Below are positions 34,771 through 46,640 of a stretch of 64,000 nucleotides of DNA, piece by piece (position 1 is the stretch's first letter; each line of letters starts with the position of its first letter). The notes beneath the pieces were generated by a model. The model was not told the DNA's origin. It did not search any database and was given only the letters and a program-made list of their open reading frames with translations. The stretch lies in assembly GCF_902686445.1 (NCBI RefSeq), contig NC_062214.1, positions 95,212,738 to 95,276,737 on the forward strand, given 5' to 3'. The DNA is from Sciurus carolinensis (Eukaryota > Chordata > Mammalia > Rodentia > Sciuridae). The position numbers and the translations under genes are program-made.

Positions 34771-34774
34771 AAAA

Positions 34775-34975
34775 AATATGAGTTCAAGTCTTGACCCTGT
34801 CCCTGGCTAGTTATATAATCTTTGGCAGACTACTTAAACTCTCTAAAATTGTTTCCAGTCTATAAGTTGGGATAATAATAGTACCTAGCTTATAAAATTT
34901 TTATAGGGATTAAATGAGAGTACCTAGTAGAGCATGAGGCATAATGGTTGTTATTAATTATTTTCTTAGAGAAGT
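34775..34975 (+). mobile_element. MIR SINE
   Basis: GAGTTCAAGTCTTGACCCTG, CTGGCTAGTTATATAATC, GGGATAATAATAGTACCTAG and GGGATTAAATGAGAGTACC follow the MIR consensus order. Confidence 0.88.
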
Positions 34976-35241
34976 ATGTACATATGTAAGACAATATAAG
35001 ACTATAGCCCTTCTCTGATACCTAAAAAATAAATGAAATCATCAAGGTCAAGAAAGGCATAAAATCAAAACTTTGATGCACAGAAATAAAGGACTACATT
35101 TCTTTAATATGAAAATTATGAAAGCCAAGAATTCTATATAATCTCCTCTACTATGAAAGAATAGGGTTTGGGGAGCTAGCAGTCTCAGTTTTCTAAATTC
35201 TAATACCAGACATTCTGCTTTCAAAAAAAAAATAAATCTCT

Positions 35242-35381
35242 GGGGGCTGGGGTTGTGGCTCAGTGGTAGAGTACTTGCCTGGCATGTGTAGGGCACTGGG
35301 TTTGATCCTCAGCAACATGTTAAAAAATAAGTTAATTAAATTAAGGTATTGTGTCCATCTACAACCAAAAAAAAAAAAAAA
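35242..35381 (+). mobile_element. ID SINE, long-tail type
   Basis: GGGGGCTGGGGTTGTGGCTC head, GGTTTGATCCTCAGC, GGTATTGTGTCCATCTACAA and poly-A. Confidence 0.92.
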
Positions 35382-35812
35382 TAGGCTGATTAAAAACAAT
35401 AAATAAATAAATGAATCTCTGTCACATTATTGGTTTCTATTTCTCTCTGAACTTCATGATTTTCTCATTTGTCTTAAGTTTTCAAAAATCCTTAAGTATT
35501 AGTCATGAAAAAATTCACATATAACATCTCCTGTCAACACAAACTGGGTGGAGTTCAATAAGCATGAGGAGTCTACAGCTCTAGTCACAACTGTGTTCTT
35601 GTTAATTAAAGTAAGGTCAGTGAGAGATAGCGCATCTGATTGCTGGTGAATTTGAATGGAATAGTCCGACTTGAGAGCTGATTGCTTTTTCATTAATGAT
35701 AGTAGCCTAAAGTTTCTGAATTTACCTTTGTCTACAAATTTTAATGCTTGGAAAGTAATACTTTATCATCAAACTATTTCACAAAATCTATCATCAGTAA
35801 AAGTATAATAAT

Positions 35813-36024
35813 TAGGACAGATACAATGGTTTATGCCTGTTATGCCAGCTACTCGGGAAACTGAAGTAGGAAGATTGCAAATTTGAGCCGGCTTGGCAAT
35901 TTAGCAAGATCCTGTGTTTCAAAATAAGAAATAAAAAGGTCTGAGGAGAATGGAGGATATAGCTCAGTGATACAGCACCCCCCAACCCCCACTCCCAGTT
36001 CAATCCCCAGTATGGGAAAAAAAA
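35813..36024 (+). mobile_element. MEN SINE
   Basis: GTTTATGCCTGTTATGCCAG, AATAAGAAATAAAAAGG linker, GATATAGCTCAGTGATACAG and CAGTTCAATCCCCAGTATGG. A C-rich insertion lies between the boxes. Confidence 0.88.
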
Positions 36025-36468
36025 GTGTAATTACTTTTGAGTCAACTGAAAAGTCAATGTGTTAAAAAAAAAAAAAATGTGCAAGAAAAACAAACCTCCA
36101 TATCTTTCATTTTTTATACTTCAAGTTATCAATCTGCCAACTTTCAAAGCTTCAAACTTATAAACTACTCTTAAAGATTTCTGTTATTTAAACTTCCAGC
36201 TCCAAAGCTGAACTTTTAGTAGCCTCAGGCTTCTGTGGAGATTAGAATTCACTTGGTGAAGAGATCTTTCTTTTTAGAAGTAGTAACCAACTTAAAGACA
36301 ATATTTTTTATAATATATAGAAAGATTTCTACTTTTACAAAGCCTATAACACTGAACAATGTTTAAGCAGTATTACGGAATTAAACCATATAGCTTAAAA
36401 TCCTAAGTCTTTACAACAGCACACTTAATATCTTGATCTACTTTTTGATAATAATATAAATGGTCTGG

Positions 36469-36683
36469 GCTGAGCGTGGTGGCATATGCCTGTAATCCTA
36501 GCAGCTAAGAAGGCTGAGACAGGAGGACCTCAAGTTCAAAACCATCCTCAACAACTTAGCGAGGTCCTAAGCAACTCAGTGAGACCCTATCTCTAAATGA
36601 AGTACAAAAAAGGGCTGAGGATGTGGCCCACTGGTTAACAACCCCTGTGTTCAATCTCGGGTACCTTCCTCTCCCTCCCCAAA
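36469..36683 (+). mobile_element. MEN SINE with 11-bp target duplication
   Basis: GCTGAGCGTGGTGGCATATG to GTACCTTCCTCTCCCTCCCC. AAATGGTCTGG (36458-36468) and AAATGGTTTGG (36684-36694) flank it. Confidence 0.92.
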
Positions 36684-36951
36684 AAATGGTTTGGTCTTTT
36701 TCTTATGAATAAGTATAGTCACATATGCTAAAAGATGCTAAGGAAGTAAGAGCTCAAAATAACAAACAAAAATTATAATTATTGTGATATATACAAGACT
36801 CTTAAGGTGAACAACCTCACTAAAGCAGTGAGAGTAGGACATACTGTGTTTGAAATAGGGTGGAAAAACAAAGTATAGTGGGCTAAAAAAGTCAAGATGA
36901 AAAATTTGCATGATATATGCTCAATTATTCAAATGATTAAAAAGGAACTAC

Positions 36952-37150
36952 AGCTGGGTACAGTGACACATGCTTGGAATGCCAGTAACTTTTGGAGACT
37001 GAGGCAGGAGGATCACAAGTTAGATGCCTTGGCAATTTAATGGGATCTCATCAACTTAGCAAGAACCTTTCTCAAAATAAAAAATAAAAAGAACCAGGGA
37101 CACAGTTCAGTGTTAAAGCACCCCTACAGAAATCTGCAGTACAAAAAATA
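36952..37150 (+). mobile_element. MEN SINE, diverged
   Basis: CAGCTGGGTACAGTGACAC head, AAAATAAAAAATAAAAAG linker and GACACAGTTCAGTGTTAAAG. The B box is altered. Confidence 0.85.
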
Positions 37151-37449
37151 ATAACAACTATATCCTTGATCTATGAGCAGAGGGAAGATACAGAATCCTA
37201 TCTTCCAATAAGCTCACAATATAGTAGCAAACAGAATTTAAGGATATAAATAATTAACCAAGCAAAAGAAATGATCAAACCACAGGATGCTATAAATACA
37301 ATAACTCTCTGTAGGAACACAAAGAATGCAGCAATTTGGGCCTCTGGAAATAGCTTAATAAAGAAGGTGATATCCAAGTCAAGATCTATGAGTGATGATA
37401 GAGAAAAATATTCATTTCAAACAATGCTAAGTCAAGGCAACAAATGGTA

Positions 37450-37830
37450 GTATCTAAAATATTCTATATTTAGCCATAAAGAAGAATAAAATTATGGCAC
37501 TTATAGGTAAATGGATGAAGCTGGAGAATATCATGTTAAGTGAAATAAACCAATTCCAAAAAACCAAAGGCCAAATGATTTTTCTGATAAGTGGATGATG
37601 ATACATAAGGGGAGGAGGGCAAGAATGGAGGAAGGATGGATTGCATAGAGGAAAATGGGGGGGAAGAAAAGATAATAGAATGAGACAAACATCATTACCC
37701 TATGTACATGTATGATTACACAAACGATGTGACTCCACTTCCCATACAACCAGAGAAACGAAAGTTGTACCCCATTTGTGTACAATGAATCAAAATAAAT
37801 AATAATAATAATAAAAATAAAATACTCTGA
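37450..37830 (+). mobile_element. LINE-1 3' end
   Basis: GAATATCATGTTAAGTGAAA, TTTCTGATAAGTGGATGATG, TTACCCTATGTACATGTATG, CCATTTGTGTACAATGAATC and an (AAT)n tail near 37795-37830. Same family as the copies at 11.4 and 43.1 kb. Antisense to RNF111. Confidence 0.85.
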
Positions 37831-38755
37831 TGTTTGGGATGTGGCTTTTTCTTGTTTTGTTTCTTCACTGGGGAAGAATAAACTAGGGTGTCAAATTATC
37901 AAGGAATGAGGGATTACATATTTCTGCTCAACATAGTTTAAGGAGATTTAATTGAGGAGTTGAAGGGAGGAAGGGAGTAGACTACAGGGAAAAAATGATC
38001 TGCAAGATTGGGGCAAAGAGCACTTAACAGTTTCACCAGATTAATATGCCAATTGTGACTAATATCCCTAAATTTTTATTAAAAAAAAACTTCAATAGTA
38101 CAAGAAAACTGTACATAAATTCATAAGTAGAGTAAAAAAAGAAATATGCAAAATACTTGCAATACATGATGGATAATATCTCTAAAAGGCTAATAAGTGA
38201 TGAGATCCTCAAACTGGTAAGGAGGAAAACAGGTGGGCTCTTATCTTATATATAAAATTTTATTTATTTTTATTCTTTATCTTTCATCTTGAAAACATGT
38301 TAAAACAAAATAATCAAATGGTTAAAAAAAAAAAAAAAAAAAGATTCAAGTCGTGTCCCTAAGGGCATGCCAATCCTAAAATCTCAAGCTATCAAAGGCT
38401 TAGCAACAAAATTGTTAAGTGATAAGGAATTATGAGGCTTAGAAAACCCTGTGAGTTCTTATTTTGACAAGGACAAACTCTGCTGTTCTGACCAAAACCT
38501 TTTTTTAAAACTGAAGCTGCTACTTCAAATCAGGTTTTGCAAAAGAAAATTCAGCAATAAAGTTTCCTAAAACCAGGCCACTCATTTCCTAAAATGTTTA
38601 ACAAATTACAAAGCAGAAATACATTTAAAGTTCTAATTTCCACTAAGTAGAGATAAACCCCAACTAAAAAAATTGGAAAGTAACTCCAACTCCCCTGACT
38701 ACCTATTTAAATTTTTTTTTTTTTTTTTAAAGAGCGAAAAAAGAAAAAGAAAAAC

Positions 38756-38952
38756 AGCCAGATATAGTGGTACACATCTGTAATCCTGGCTACTCTAGAG
38801 GCTGAAGCAGGAGGATTAAAGTCCAGTCAGCCCTGGTTTTTTACCATGACCCAGTAGCAAAATAAAATTTAAAAAGGGTTAAGGGTGTGGTTCAGTGGTA
38901 GAGTACTTGCCTAGCATGTGGGAGGCCCTGGGTTTGATTCTAAGTAACACAT
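38756..38952 (+). mobile_element. MEN SINE leading into a microsatellite
   Basis: GCCAGATATAGTGGTACAC, TAAAATTTAAAAAGGGTTAA linker and GGCCCTGGGTTTGATTC. The right half looks like a full ID rather than the usual shortened half. Confidence 0.85.
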
Positions 38953-38980
38953 GTGTACATACATACGCATACACACACGT

Positions 38981-39020
<40 letters not shown>
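38953..39020. repeat. Compound (CATA)/(CA)/(CG) microsatellite
   Basis: Alternating purine-pyrimidine tract including ACGCGCGCAC, continuing as about 13 CA units. It grows from the SINE tail. Confidence 0.92.
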
Positions 39021-39022
<2 letters not shown>

Positions 39023-39387
39023 AACTAAAACCAAGCACTACAGGAGAAGTAAAGCTGGGAATAACAGCAATTAGGACAAAATACTACCACTACTACTATT
39101 ATTATTATCATCATCAAAGATAATGACAACAATGAAGAAGAGGAACATGTGCTATAAAGTCGCAGCTCCTGTGAACAGAGTTCCCATACATACCCCCTTT
39201 ATCATATCATTTTCCTTGGCATCCTTTCTTTTTGCATACAAAGAGGGGTCATTTTTTCTTAGGCTCAGTATAAAATACAAGAATCTAACTTTTCCCTACT
39301 TGCTGCCCCTAAAATAAGTATACACTCCTTCTGAAGTTTTCTAACACTTCTGTAACACCAAAAAATACTTTTAAAAAGCCACTTTCC

Positions 39388-40057
39388 TAATTTCTCTTTC
39401 TGAAGATTCATCACTTATGTATAAAAATGCATTGGATTTATGAGCATTGATCTTGTAACCTGCTACTTTACTGAATTCACTTATGAGTTCTAAAAGTTTT
39501 CTGGTGGAATTTCCACGTTCCTCTAAATATATAATCATGTCATCAGCGAACAGGGATAGTTTGAGTTCTTCTTTTCCAATTCGTATCCCTTTAATTTCTT
39601 TGGTTTGTCTAATTGCTCTGACTAGTCTCAAGGACGATGTTGAATAGAGGTGATGAAAGAGGGCATCCCTGCCTTGTTCCAGTTTTTAGGGGGAATGCTT
39701 TCAGTTTTTCACCATTTAGAATGATATTGGCCACGGCTTAGCGTAGATGGCCTTTACAATGCTAAGGAATGTTCCCACTAGCCCAATTTTTTCTAGTGTT
39801 TTGAGCATGAAAGGATGCTGTTAGAGTTAGGGTTAGGGTTTGGTTTAGGGTTAGGGATAAGGAGAGTGGTTAAGAATGGAGGAAGGAAGGAATGTATAGA
39901 GGGAAAAGAGGGATGGGAGGGGTGGGAGGTAAGGGGAAAAAAAATAACAGAATGAATCAAACATTACCCTATGTAAATTTATGATTACACAAATGGTATG
40001 CCTTGACTCCATGTACAAATAGAGAAACAACATGTATCCCATTTGTTTACAATTAAA
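39388..40057 (+). mobile_element. LINE-1 with 5' inversion (twin priming), 14-bp target duplication
   Basis: 39388-39820 is L1 ORF2 reverse-transcriptase sequence on the minus strand (FADD catalytic motif in the frame 39371-39631). From 39821 the element turns round: L1 3' UTR on the plus strand, with a telomere-like TTAGGG tract (39821-39859), TTACCCTATGTAAATTTATG and a short A-rich end. AAAAAGCCACTTTC is identical at 39374-39387 and 40058-40071. This is a dead, 5'-inverted insertion. Confidence 0.92.
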
Positions 40058-40199
40058 AAAAAGCCACTTTCTATGACTTAATAACAGAAGACAGTTAACA
40101 AGTAGATACTACCAAGTACTGTAAGTGTGTGATGCTAAAATCTCTCCACCATTCATCCAAATACTTAGATTTAACTTTCCAGACATTCTGCCTAGGAAT

Positions 40200-41090
40200 A
40201 GAGAAGTCAACTTTTTAGGGCACATAGGCCCAGATTATTGGATACCATTTTCCAGTAAAAGCAACAAGAGCTCCTTGGAGAAATGACTGATTCTAGGGCT
40301 GCGCAGGGAAATACCAAAATGAGCTTGAAACATCTTAGGTGCCAAAAATTAAAGAAACACACAAAAAAAGGATGGTGCATGACAAAGGGACACTGAAGCC
40401 AAACTGAAAGAGCTCGCAATGGCCAAAGCTGCAACAATTTAACAACAAAATAAGTAATGTAGTATTGGATTCTAGACCAAAGTAAAAAACAAAATAGCCA
40501 TGAGGCCATACTGATATAAATAAACGTGCTTACAGAAGAATTTCAAACTATTTATGTTGATACTCGGCCTTCTAGGAGTTAGCACAACAACCCATCATCC
40601 ACCAACCTCAACTCAAGTGGACAAGACTGCATTAACTTTACAAAGGAGAAACCTGGCAAATACGCTGGCCAGGTGATTACAGTTAATGTCATCAATGATA
40701 AGCCGTGCTGATACTACTGTACCCCTGATATGATGTGATATGAAGGGTACTTCTCTTCTGAGGTATTTTTCCCCAGTTAAACCATAAGAAAAACATCAGG
40801 CAAACCACTTTGAGGGGCAGTCTGTAAAACACTGGACAAGCATTCCTCAAAACTTAGTTACAAAAAGAAAGAAAAAAAAAAGAAGAAAATTGTGAAACCA
40901 CAAGAGACTACCTTCAAAGAACATCTGGAATTTAATTAGTAGTGATAAACCAATGTTGGTTTTTCAGTAGTGACATGCAATGAATAAGAGGTTAACAATA
41001 AGAGAAACCAGGTGAGGAATTCTGGTACTATCTTTGTGATAAAAATGCAAATCAACTGCAAAATAAAAATTTTAAAAAGGGGAACAAAGG
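40200..41090 (+). mobile_element. Old LINE-1-like 3' region
   Basis: GGGGCAGTCTGTAAAACACTGG, CAAGCATTCCTCAAAAC, GTGATAAACCAATGTTGG and ATGCAAATCAACTGCAAAAT recall the 3' UTR of an old L1M-type element. Left boundary uncertain. Confidence 0.5.
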
Positions 41091-41777
41091 GTGTTACAGT
41101 ATTTACTAAGTTCCACCCATCACTCAAAAAGGTAAGAGCCAAATTGGGTGACTATGGAGTTTATCCTACTCTCCAATCTTACTGCCCATTCCCTTACACT
41201 CCCAATATTTCCAAAAGTCTTATTTCATGGAAGGGAAGAGGGATCTAAATCTGGGGCTACCAAGGAAAAAGAAAGGACCACCAGGATAGCCAGGCATCTG
41301 TCTACATAGGGAAATTACATATAATTCAGGGAATTGTTATAGGAAAATTACTGAATTGTGTCACCTTCAATAATTACAACTGACAATTTTGCAAATCAAC
41401 ACACTTCTTGCGTTAAAATATTCAGCAATCATGCATAATAAGCCAGTATGTACAAAAAGCATACATATACACAAATATATATACGTATGTGTTTTATCTA
41501 TATTTTTATGACTTGAAGAGGAAAATAAAGTCTATTATTAAACAAGAACAACTAGGTAGTACTTCAAAGCACTAAAGGCTACAATATAAGGTCTTATCAT
41601 GATAGTCCTTATCATTAAGGACTATAATTACCTAAGTAGAAATTAAGACAAAACACTAGAAGTAAGCCACTTGTTCTTATACAAACAAAGACTCTTTGGT
41701 TCTAACTTTGACAACCTCGGATTGGTTTTGAACCATAAGAAATCATCTTCAGCTGCAACATACACCAAGTCTAAGTA

Positions 41778-42166
41778 CTGGTATGTTTTGGATTGATTTG
41801 TGTCCCTCAGAATTCATATGTTGAAGTCCTAAGCCTAGCACCTCAAAATGCGACTGCATTTGGATATAAAACCTTTAAAGAGGTAACTAATGCTAAATGA
41901 GGTCAAATGGGTGGGTCCTAATCCATTGAGACAGGTGTACTTACAATGGGAAAGTTAGAAACACTGGAGAAACACCAGGGATGCTTCCACACTGACAAAA
42001 GACTGGGTGAATACACCACAAGAAGGCAGCACATCTATAAATCACTGAGAAAGGCTCAGGAGAAACCCAACTACTGATACCTTGATCTTGAACTTACAGC
42101 CTTCAGAACTGTGAAACTCACTTGGTCTGTGCTATTTTGTTACAATAGCCCCAAAAAATTAATACT
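41778..42166 (+). mobile_element. MLT1-like MaLR LTR
   Basis: TGTCCCTCAGAATTCATATG, GAAGTCCTAAGCCTAGCACC, GCGACTGCATTTGGATAT, GGGTGGGTCCTAATCC, CCTTGATCTTGAACTTACAG, CTTCAGAACTGTGAAACTC and TTTGTTACAATAGCCCC follow the MLT1/MST order. Antisense to RNF111. Confidence 0.82.
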
Positions 42167-42316
42167 CTAGCCAATAAACACTTTCTGAATACTTTAAATA
42201 TTCTAGAATGTTCCAGGTATTTTAACTACAAAGATGAATAGTCATAGACCTGTCCTTAAGAAGTTATAGTCTAACAATTAGGGAAACATATCAGAAGGTA
42301 ATTAAAATGCAGTATA

Positions 42317-42429
42317 AGTTGCTGAGGATATAGCTCAGTTGACAGAGTGCTTGCTCTAGCATGCACAAGGCCCAGAGTTCAATTCCCCAGCACCACGAAG
42401 AGGGGGGGAAAAAAAGAGTCAATTTTGAT
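42317..42429 (+). mobile_element. ID SINE with perfect 13-bp target duplication
   Basis: TGCTGAGGATATAGCTCAG, GAGTTCAATTCCCCAGCACC and a G/A tail. AAAATGCAGTATA at 42304-42316 and 42430-42442. Confidence 0.95.
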
Positions 42430-43084
42430 AAAATGCAGTATATACTAAGTGGTATGATATATGCACAGAAACAAAACAAACAGGAGTAGAACCTAATTTC
42501 ATTTTGAAGGTAAAATTATACAAAAAGGTTTTCCAGAAAGAAAAAAAGGCAAGAGAGTGAAATGGGAAGAAAGAACACTTGGATTGCCTATTCTCTGTAG
42601 CAGAGATTCACTGAAGAAACCATACATTTAAAGATGAAGAATACAAAAAAATGTATAAAGCAAGTTACCTGAAAGACTGAAAGATAAAATCTGATGATCA
42701 GAGAGACAATTTGCAATTCTTCCCAATGTAAATGTTTGTTTTCAAAAATAATTATTTTCGTAAAGCATTTATATTTACACCTAATGGGTTTATTTTTTAA
42801 TTTCAAAAATATTCCTTACTTAAAAGACAAATATTAAAAATTAATGCTAACCTTGTCTAGAAATGTGTAGTTGGCAATATAAAATGAGGTTTATAATTAA
42901 AAATTAATTACAACATGTATTCTAAATTGTTTTTAGCCATGATTTCATATGAGGGAAAAATAAAAGTCTCATCATATTCTTGAAAGATACAATGCTGGAA
43001 AAGAACTGCATATAACCTGAATGACAAAATGAGAACCTGAAAATAATCATAAAAACTTAGAATAATCAGCAAAATTATTTTAAA

Positions 43085-43480
43085 ATAAAAATGTTTCCTA
43101 TATCATGCTAAGTGAAATAGGCCAAGCCCAAAAAACAAAAGGCTGAATGTTTTTTCTGATAAGTGGATGATGATATATAACAAGAGGGGGTGACAGGGAG
43201 AGGGGGGTTGAAGAATGAAGGAACTTTGGATGGTGTAAAGGAAAATGGGGTGGGAGGGGGTGGGGGACAGAAAGATAGCAGAATGAGACAGTATTACCCT
43301 ATGTATATATGTATGATTACATGAATGGTGTGCATCTACATTGTGTATAACTATAGAAATAAAAAATTGTACCCCATTTGTGTACAATGAATCAAAGTGC
43401 AGTCTGTAAAAATAAAAAAAATTTAATTAAAAAAATATGAAAAAATTTTCTAATTAAATATGAAATATTTAATTAGAAAA
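43085..43480 (+). mobile_element. LINE-1 3' end
   Basis: ATATCATGCTAAGTGAAAT, TTTCTGATAAGTGGATGATG, AGTATTACCCTATGTATAT and CCATTTGTGTACAATGAATC, with an A-rich end and a short repeat of ATTAGAAAAATATGAAAAA. Confidence 0.85.
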
Positions 43481-43799
43481 ATATGAAAAAAAATGTTTCC
43501 TGAGCCTCCCAAGTCCAGAGAGGCAACCAAGGCTCATGGAGGAGCAGTAGCTCTGACTTGTACCAGTGACCTTTCAATCTGGGCCTCTTTTCTTGTTGAT
43601 CCATCCTTACCATCCTGCCAGGGCTGGGAGCCCTTCCTTATCCTACTCCACAGTCTTCTGGTTCTCTTATTTTGGAGTCTTTTGCTGGCTACTCTTCTCC
43701 ACACTGTTTCTCAGCAGAAAGAGTCACTAAAGTTCTGTTTCTAGAACCTTCTCTCTCACCTATTTACAACCAACCCCATTCCACCCAGTTAACTATTTA

Positions 43800-43832
43800 A
43801 CAACTCCTAAATAAAATAAAATAAAATAAAAT
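43800..43832. repeat. (AAATA)n simple repeat
   Basis: Five to six AAATA units, followed by a TC-rich and GGGA-rich stretch at 43865-43945. Confidence 0.85.
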
Positions 43833-44333
43833 ATAAATGTTTCTATAAAGTCCTATAAGTTTTTTCTCTCTCTCCCTCTGGTAGAGACAGAAAAAGGGAG
43901 GGATGGAAAGAGGGAGGGAGGACACACATCATAGGGGGAGGGTTTTTTTTTTTTTTTCACTGAATATCAATTTGCCTAGATTCAAATCATCTAATAATAT
44001 CCTGAGACACACAAAAATGCTCTAACTCTGGTATAGTTCTAATATACTGCTTCATGTGTAATGTAAGAAACTTAAAACAATATAATTCTATTTACTCCTT
44101 TCCTGTCCTTTGTGTTATCATCATACATTTCACATGTCATTATTTGAGAAGGATTGCTTGGTTCATATTTTGAGAGAATAATCTTTGTTAAAGTAAGGGA
44201 AGATGCTAATAGAACTAACTTTATCCCATTCTGCTTTAACAGAAGTGACCAGAGATGGTGATTTACAAAGAATCTTTAAAATTTGATAAGAACAGAAAAC
44301 TTTAATATTTGAGTCTGAAAAAAATGTGATCAG

Positions 44334-44409
44334 GGGCCGGGGATATAGCTCAGTTGGTAGAGTGCTTGCCTTGCAAACACAAGGCCCTGGGTTCAATCCC
44401 CAGCTACAC

Positions 44410-44435
<26 letters not shown>
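44334..44435 (+). mobile_element. ID SINE with 12-bp target duplication and long poly-A
   Basis: GGGCCGGGGATATAGCTCAG, GGTTCAATCCCCAGC and about 28 As. AAATGTGATCAG at 44322-44333 and 44436-44447. Confidence 0.95.
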
Positions 44436-44440
<5 letters not shown>

Positions 44441-44739
44441 TGATCAGATGTTAGCAAATACTTCTCAAAGGAGGTGAAATACATTAAAAATGCTCAATAT
44501 CTTTATTTATCAGAGGAATGCAAAATTAAAACCATAGTAAGATACCACTACACAGCCAACAAAAGGCTAAAAGTAAAAAGACTAGAACCACCAGATGTTG
44601 GCAAATATGTACCACAATTAGAACTCCAAAAAAAGCTCTTTGGCAACTTCTAATAAATTTAGTTTTATATAAATCTAATCTAGTACCCAGTAAACTCATG
44701 GCAAGGTTTGAAAATTCGTACACCAAAAAAAAATCTGTT

Positions 44740-44848
44740 TTTTGTTTGTTTTGTTTTGTTTTGTTTTTCTTTTTGTGGTGCTGGGAATTGAACTAAGTCC
44801 TCACATATTCTAGGCAAGTGCTCTAGCAAAGAGTTATATCCCCAGCAA
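44740..44848 (-). mobile_element. ID SINE, antisense
   Basis: (GTTTT)n tail, GGTGCTGGGAATTGAACTAA and GAGTTATATCCCCAGC. Diverged. Confidence 0.85.
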
Positions 44849-45016
44849 GACTCGTATGAATTCATCGTTTTACTCATGATAGCAAAAACTGAAGGAAAAA
44901 TAATCTTCAACAAGTGAATAAACAAATTATGATATATAGATACAATGGGATAACAAATAGCAATAACAAAGAACTACTGATACATGTTATAATATGTATG
45001 AAACCTCAAAAACACC

Positions 45017-45117
45017 TTTTTTTTTTTTTTTTTTTTTTTTGCGGTGCTGGAGATCAAACCCAGGGACTTGTGCTTGCAAGGCAAGCACTTTACCAACTGA
45101 GCTATCTCCCCAGTCCC
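45017..45117 (-). mobile_element. ID SINE with 10-bp target duplication
   Basis: Poly-T, GCGGTGCTGGAGATCAAACC and GAGCTATCTCCCCAGTCC. CAAAAACACC at 45007-45016 and 45118-45127. Confidence 0.95.
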
Positions 45118-45145
45118 CAAAAACACCATCTTTAAGAAATTAGAC

Positions 45146-45371
45146 ACAGCCATGCATGCATGTCTAATAACAGCCAGCCACTTGAGGGTCTGAGGCAGGA
45201 GGATCACAAGTTCAAGGTCAGCCTCAGCAACTTATCAAAGGTCATAAGCAACTTAGATTCTGTCTCAAAGTAAAATAAAAAAAAAAAATTTAAATGGCTG
45301 GGGATGTGGTTCCGTGTAAAGCAACTCTGGGTTCAATCCCCAGTACCAAGAAAAAAAAAAAAAAAAAAAAA
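45146..45371 (+). mobile_element. MEN SINE
   Basis: GTCTGAGGCAGGAGGATCAC, poly-A linker near 45274-45285, GGTTCAATCCCCAGTACC and a poly-A end. The first 30 bases are diverged. Confidence 0.88.
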
Positions 45372-45658
45372 GGAATTCAGACAAAAAGTACCTGTATGGT
45401 TCCATTTATATGAAGTTTTAGAACAGCCAAACTTAAACTAAGGTGAAAAAGAAAACAGAACAATGGTTGTATTGATAAGGAACAGGAAAAAGGATTAATG
45501 AAGGAGAACACGGGAACTTTTTGAGGTGATGGTTATGGTCAATATTCTTCATTAGAATGTGGGTAACACAACTGACCAAACTGAATTATATTGTTATACT
45601 GTGTCCATGTATGAACATGTAACAATGAATCCCAAATAAAGCACCAATAAAAAAATAT

Positions 45659-45785
45659 GGAGGACTGCGGTTGTAGGCTCAGTGGTAAAGCGCTTGCGTA
45701 GCACGTGTGAGGCACTTGGTTCGATCCTCAGCGCCACGTAAAAATTAAGGTATTGTGTTCATCTACAACTAAAAATATTAAAAAT
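45659..45785 (+). mobile_element. ID SINE, long-tail type
   Basis: GGACTGCGGTTGTAGGCTC, TTGGTTCGATCCTCAGCG and GGTATTGTGTTCATCTACAA. The boxes are CpG-rich, which suggests youth. Confidence 0.9.
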
Positions 45786-45965
45786 ATATATGGAAAAAGA
45801 ATTAATGCAAATGCATGCATGTGGCAAAACAACAAATGGTACACTTAACATGTGCATTTCACCAAATGTAAAATCTACTTTAAAACCAAAGAACTATGAA
45901 CAAATGTTCAACTCTACTTAATGAACTAAAAGCTACAGTTTTTGCAGGTAAAATGCATTGATGCC

Positions 45966-46064
45966 CCCCCAATTATCTATTTATTTATTGGGGTGTTGAG
46001 GATTGAACCCGGGCCTTACACATGCTAAGCAGATCTACTACTGAGTTATATCCTAAGCTGAAAC
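45966..46064 (-). mobile_element. ID SINE, antisense, diverged
   Basis: ATTTATTTATTGGGGTGTTG, GGATTGAACCCGGGCCTTAC and GAGTTATATCCTAAGC. Confidence 0.82.
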
Positions 46065-46264
46065 TTATTTTTAAATAAATTTTTAAAAGGCCTGACTGAT
46101 GGATGGTTTGAGGAACAGATAGATGACTAAAAATGTAATAAAGTAAAAAAGAGTAAATTATTACTTGTAGAATGTGGGTGGCAGGGAGATAGGCATTCAC
46201 TGCAGAATTCTTTCAATTTTTCTAGTATTTGCAGTATTTCATAATCAAATGCTACAGGGAAAAA

Positions 46265-46640
46265 TATCTGATAAAAAAAGTTCAGACATAAGAGCAAAAG
46301 TGTAAGATTCTATACATATGAAGTTTCATTTATTTATTTAGATACTGGGGATTGAATCAAAGGGCACTTTACCAACTACATCCCCAGTCCCCCCACCCTT
46401 TTTTAATGCCTGACAAATATAAAAAAAGAAAACTAATCTATTGTGTCAAAACTCAGATCAGTGGTTGCCTGGGAATGGAGGTAAATGATGACAAAGGAGC
46501 ACAAAAGAACTTTCTAGGGTAATGGAAAGTTCTATTTCCTAAATGAGGTGCTTCATTACATGGATGCATACATTCGTCAAAACTCACCAAACTGTATGGT
46601 ACAATGGGTGCCTCCTAATGTATATAAATTATGCATTGAT
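46265..46640 (+). mobile_element. Old LINE-1 3' region, split by an ID
   Basis: GAACTTTCTAGGGTAATGG, CAGTGGTTGCCTGGGAATGG, GGATGCATACATTCGTCAAA and ACTCACCAAACTGTATGG follow the L1M 3' order. Confidence 0.8.
46327..46398 (-). mobile_element. Deleted ID SINE inside LINE-1
   Basis: TTTATTTATTTAGATACTGG, GGATTGAATCAAAGGGC, then a direct jump to ACCAACTACATCCCCAGTCC. Confidence 0.78.

Larger units (their letters stand above)
44448..45640 (+). mobile_element. Old LINE-1 (L1M-like), split by several SINEs
   Basis: CAAAGGAGGTGAAATACATT, GCAAAATTAAAACCATAGTA, GCCAACAAAAGGCTAAAAG, ACCTGTATGGTTCCATTTAT and GATGGTTATGGTCAATATTC follow L1 order. Three SINEs interrupt it. Confidence 0.75.

Noticed and set aside
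39371..39631. Reverse-transcriptase frame with FADD motif as a gene
   Set aside because: It is a short piece of a 5'-inverted, truncated LINE-1 with no complete ORF2.
39821..39859. True interstitial telomere or chromosome-fusion scar
   Set aside because: The same tract lies at the same place in another LINE-1 copy, so it came with the element.
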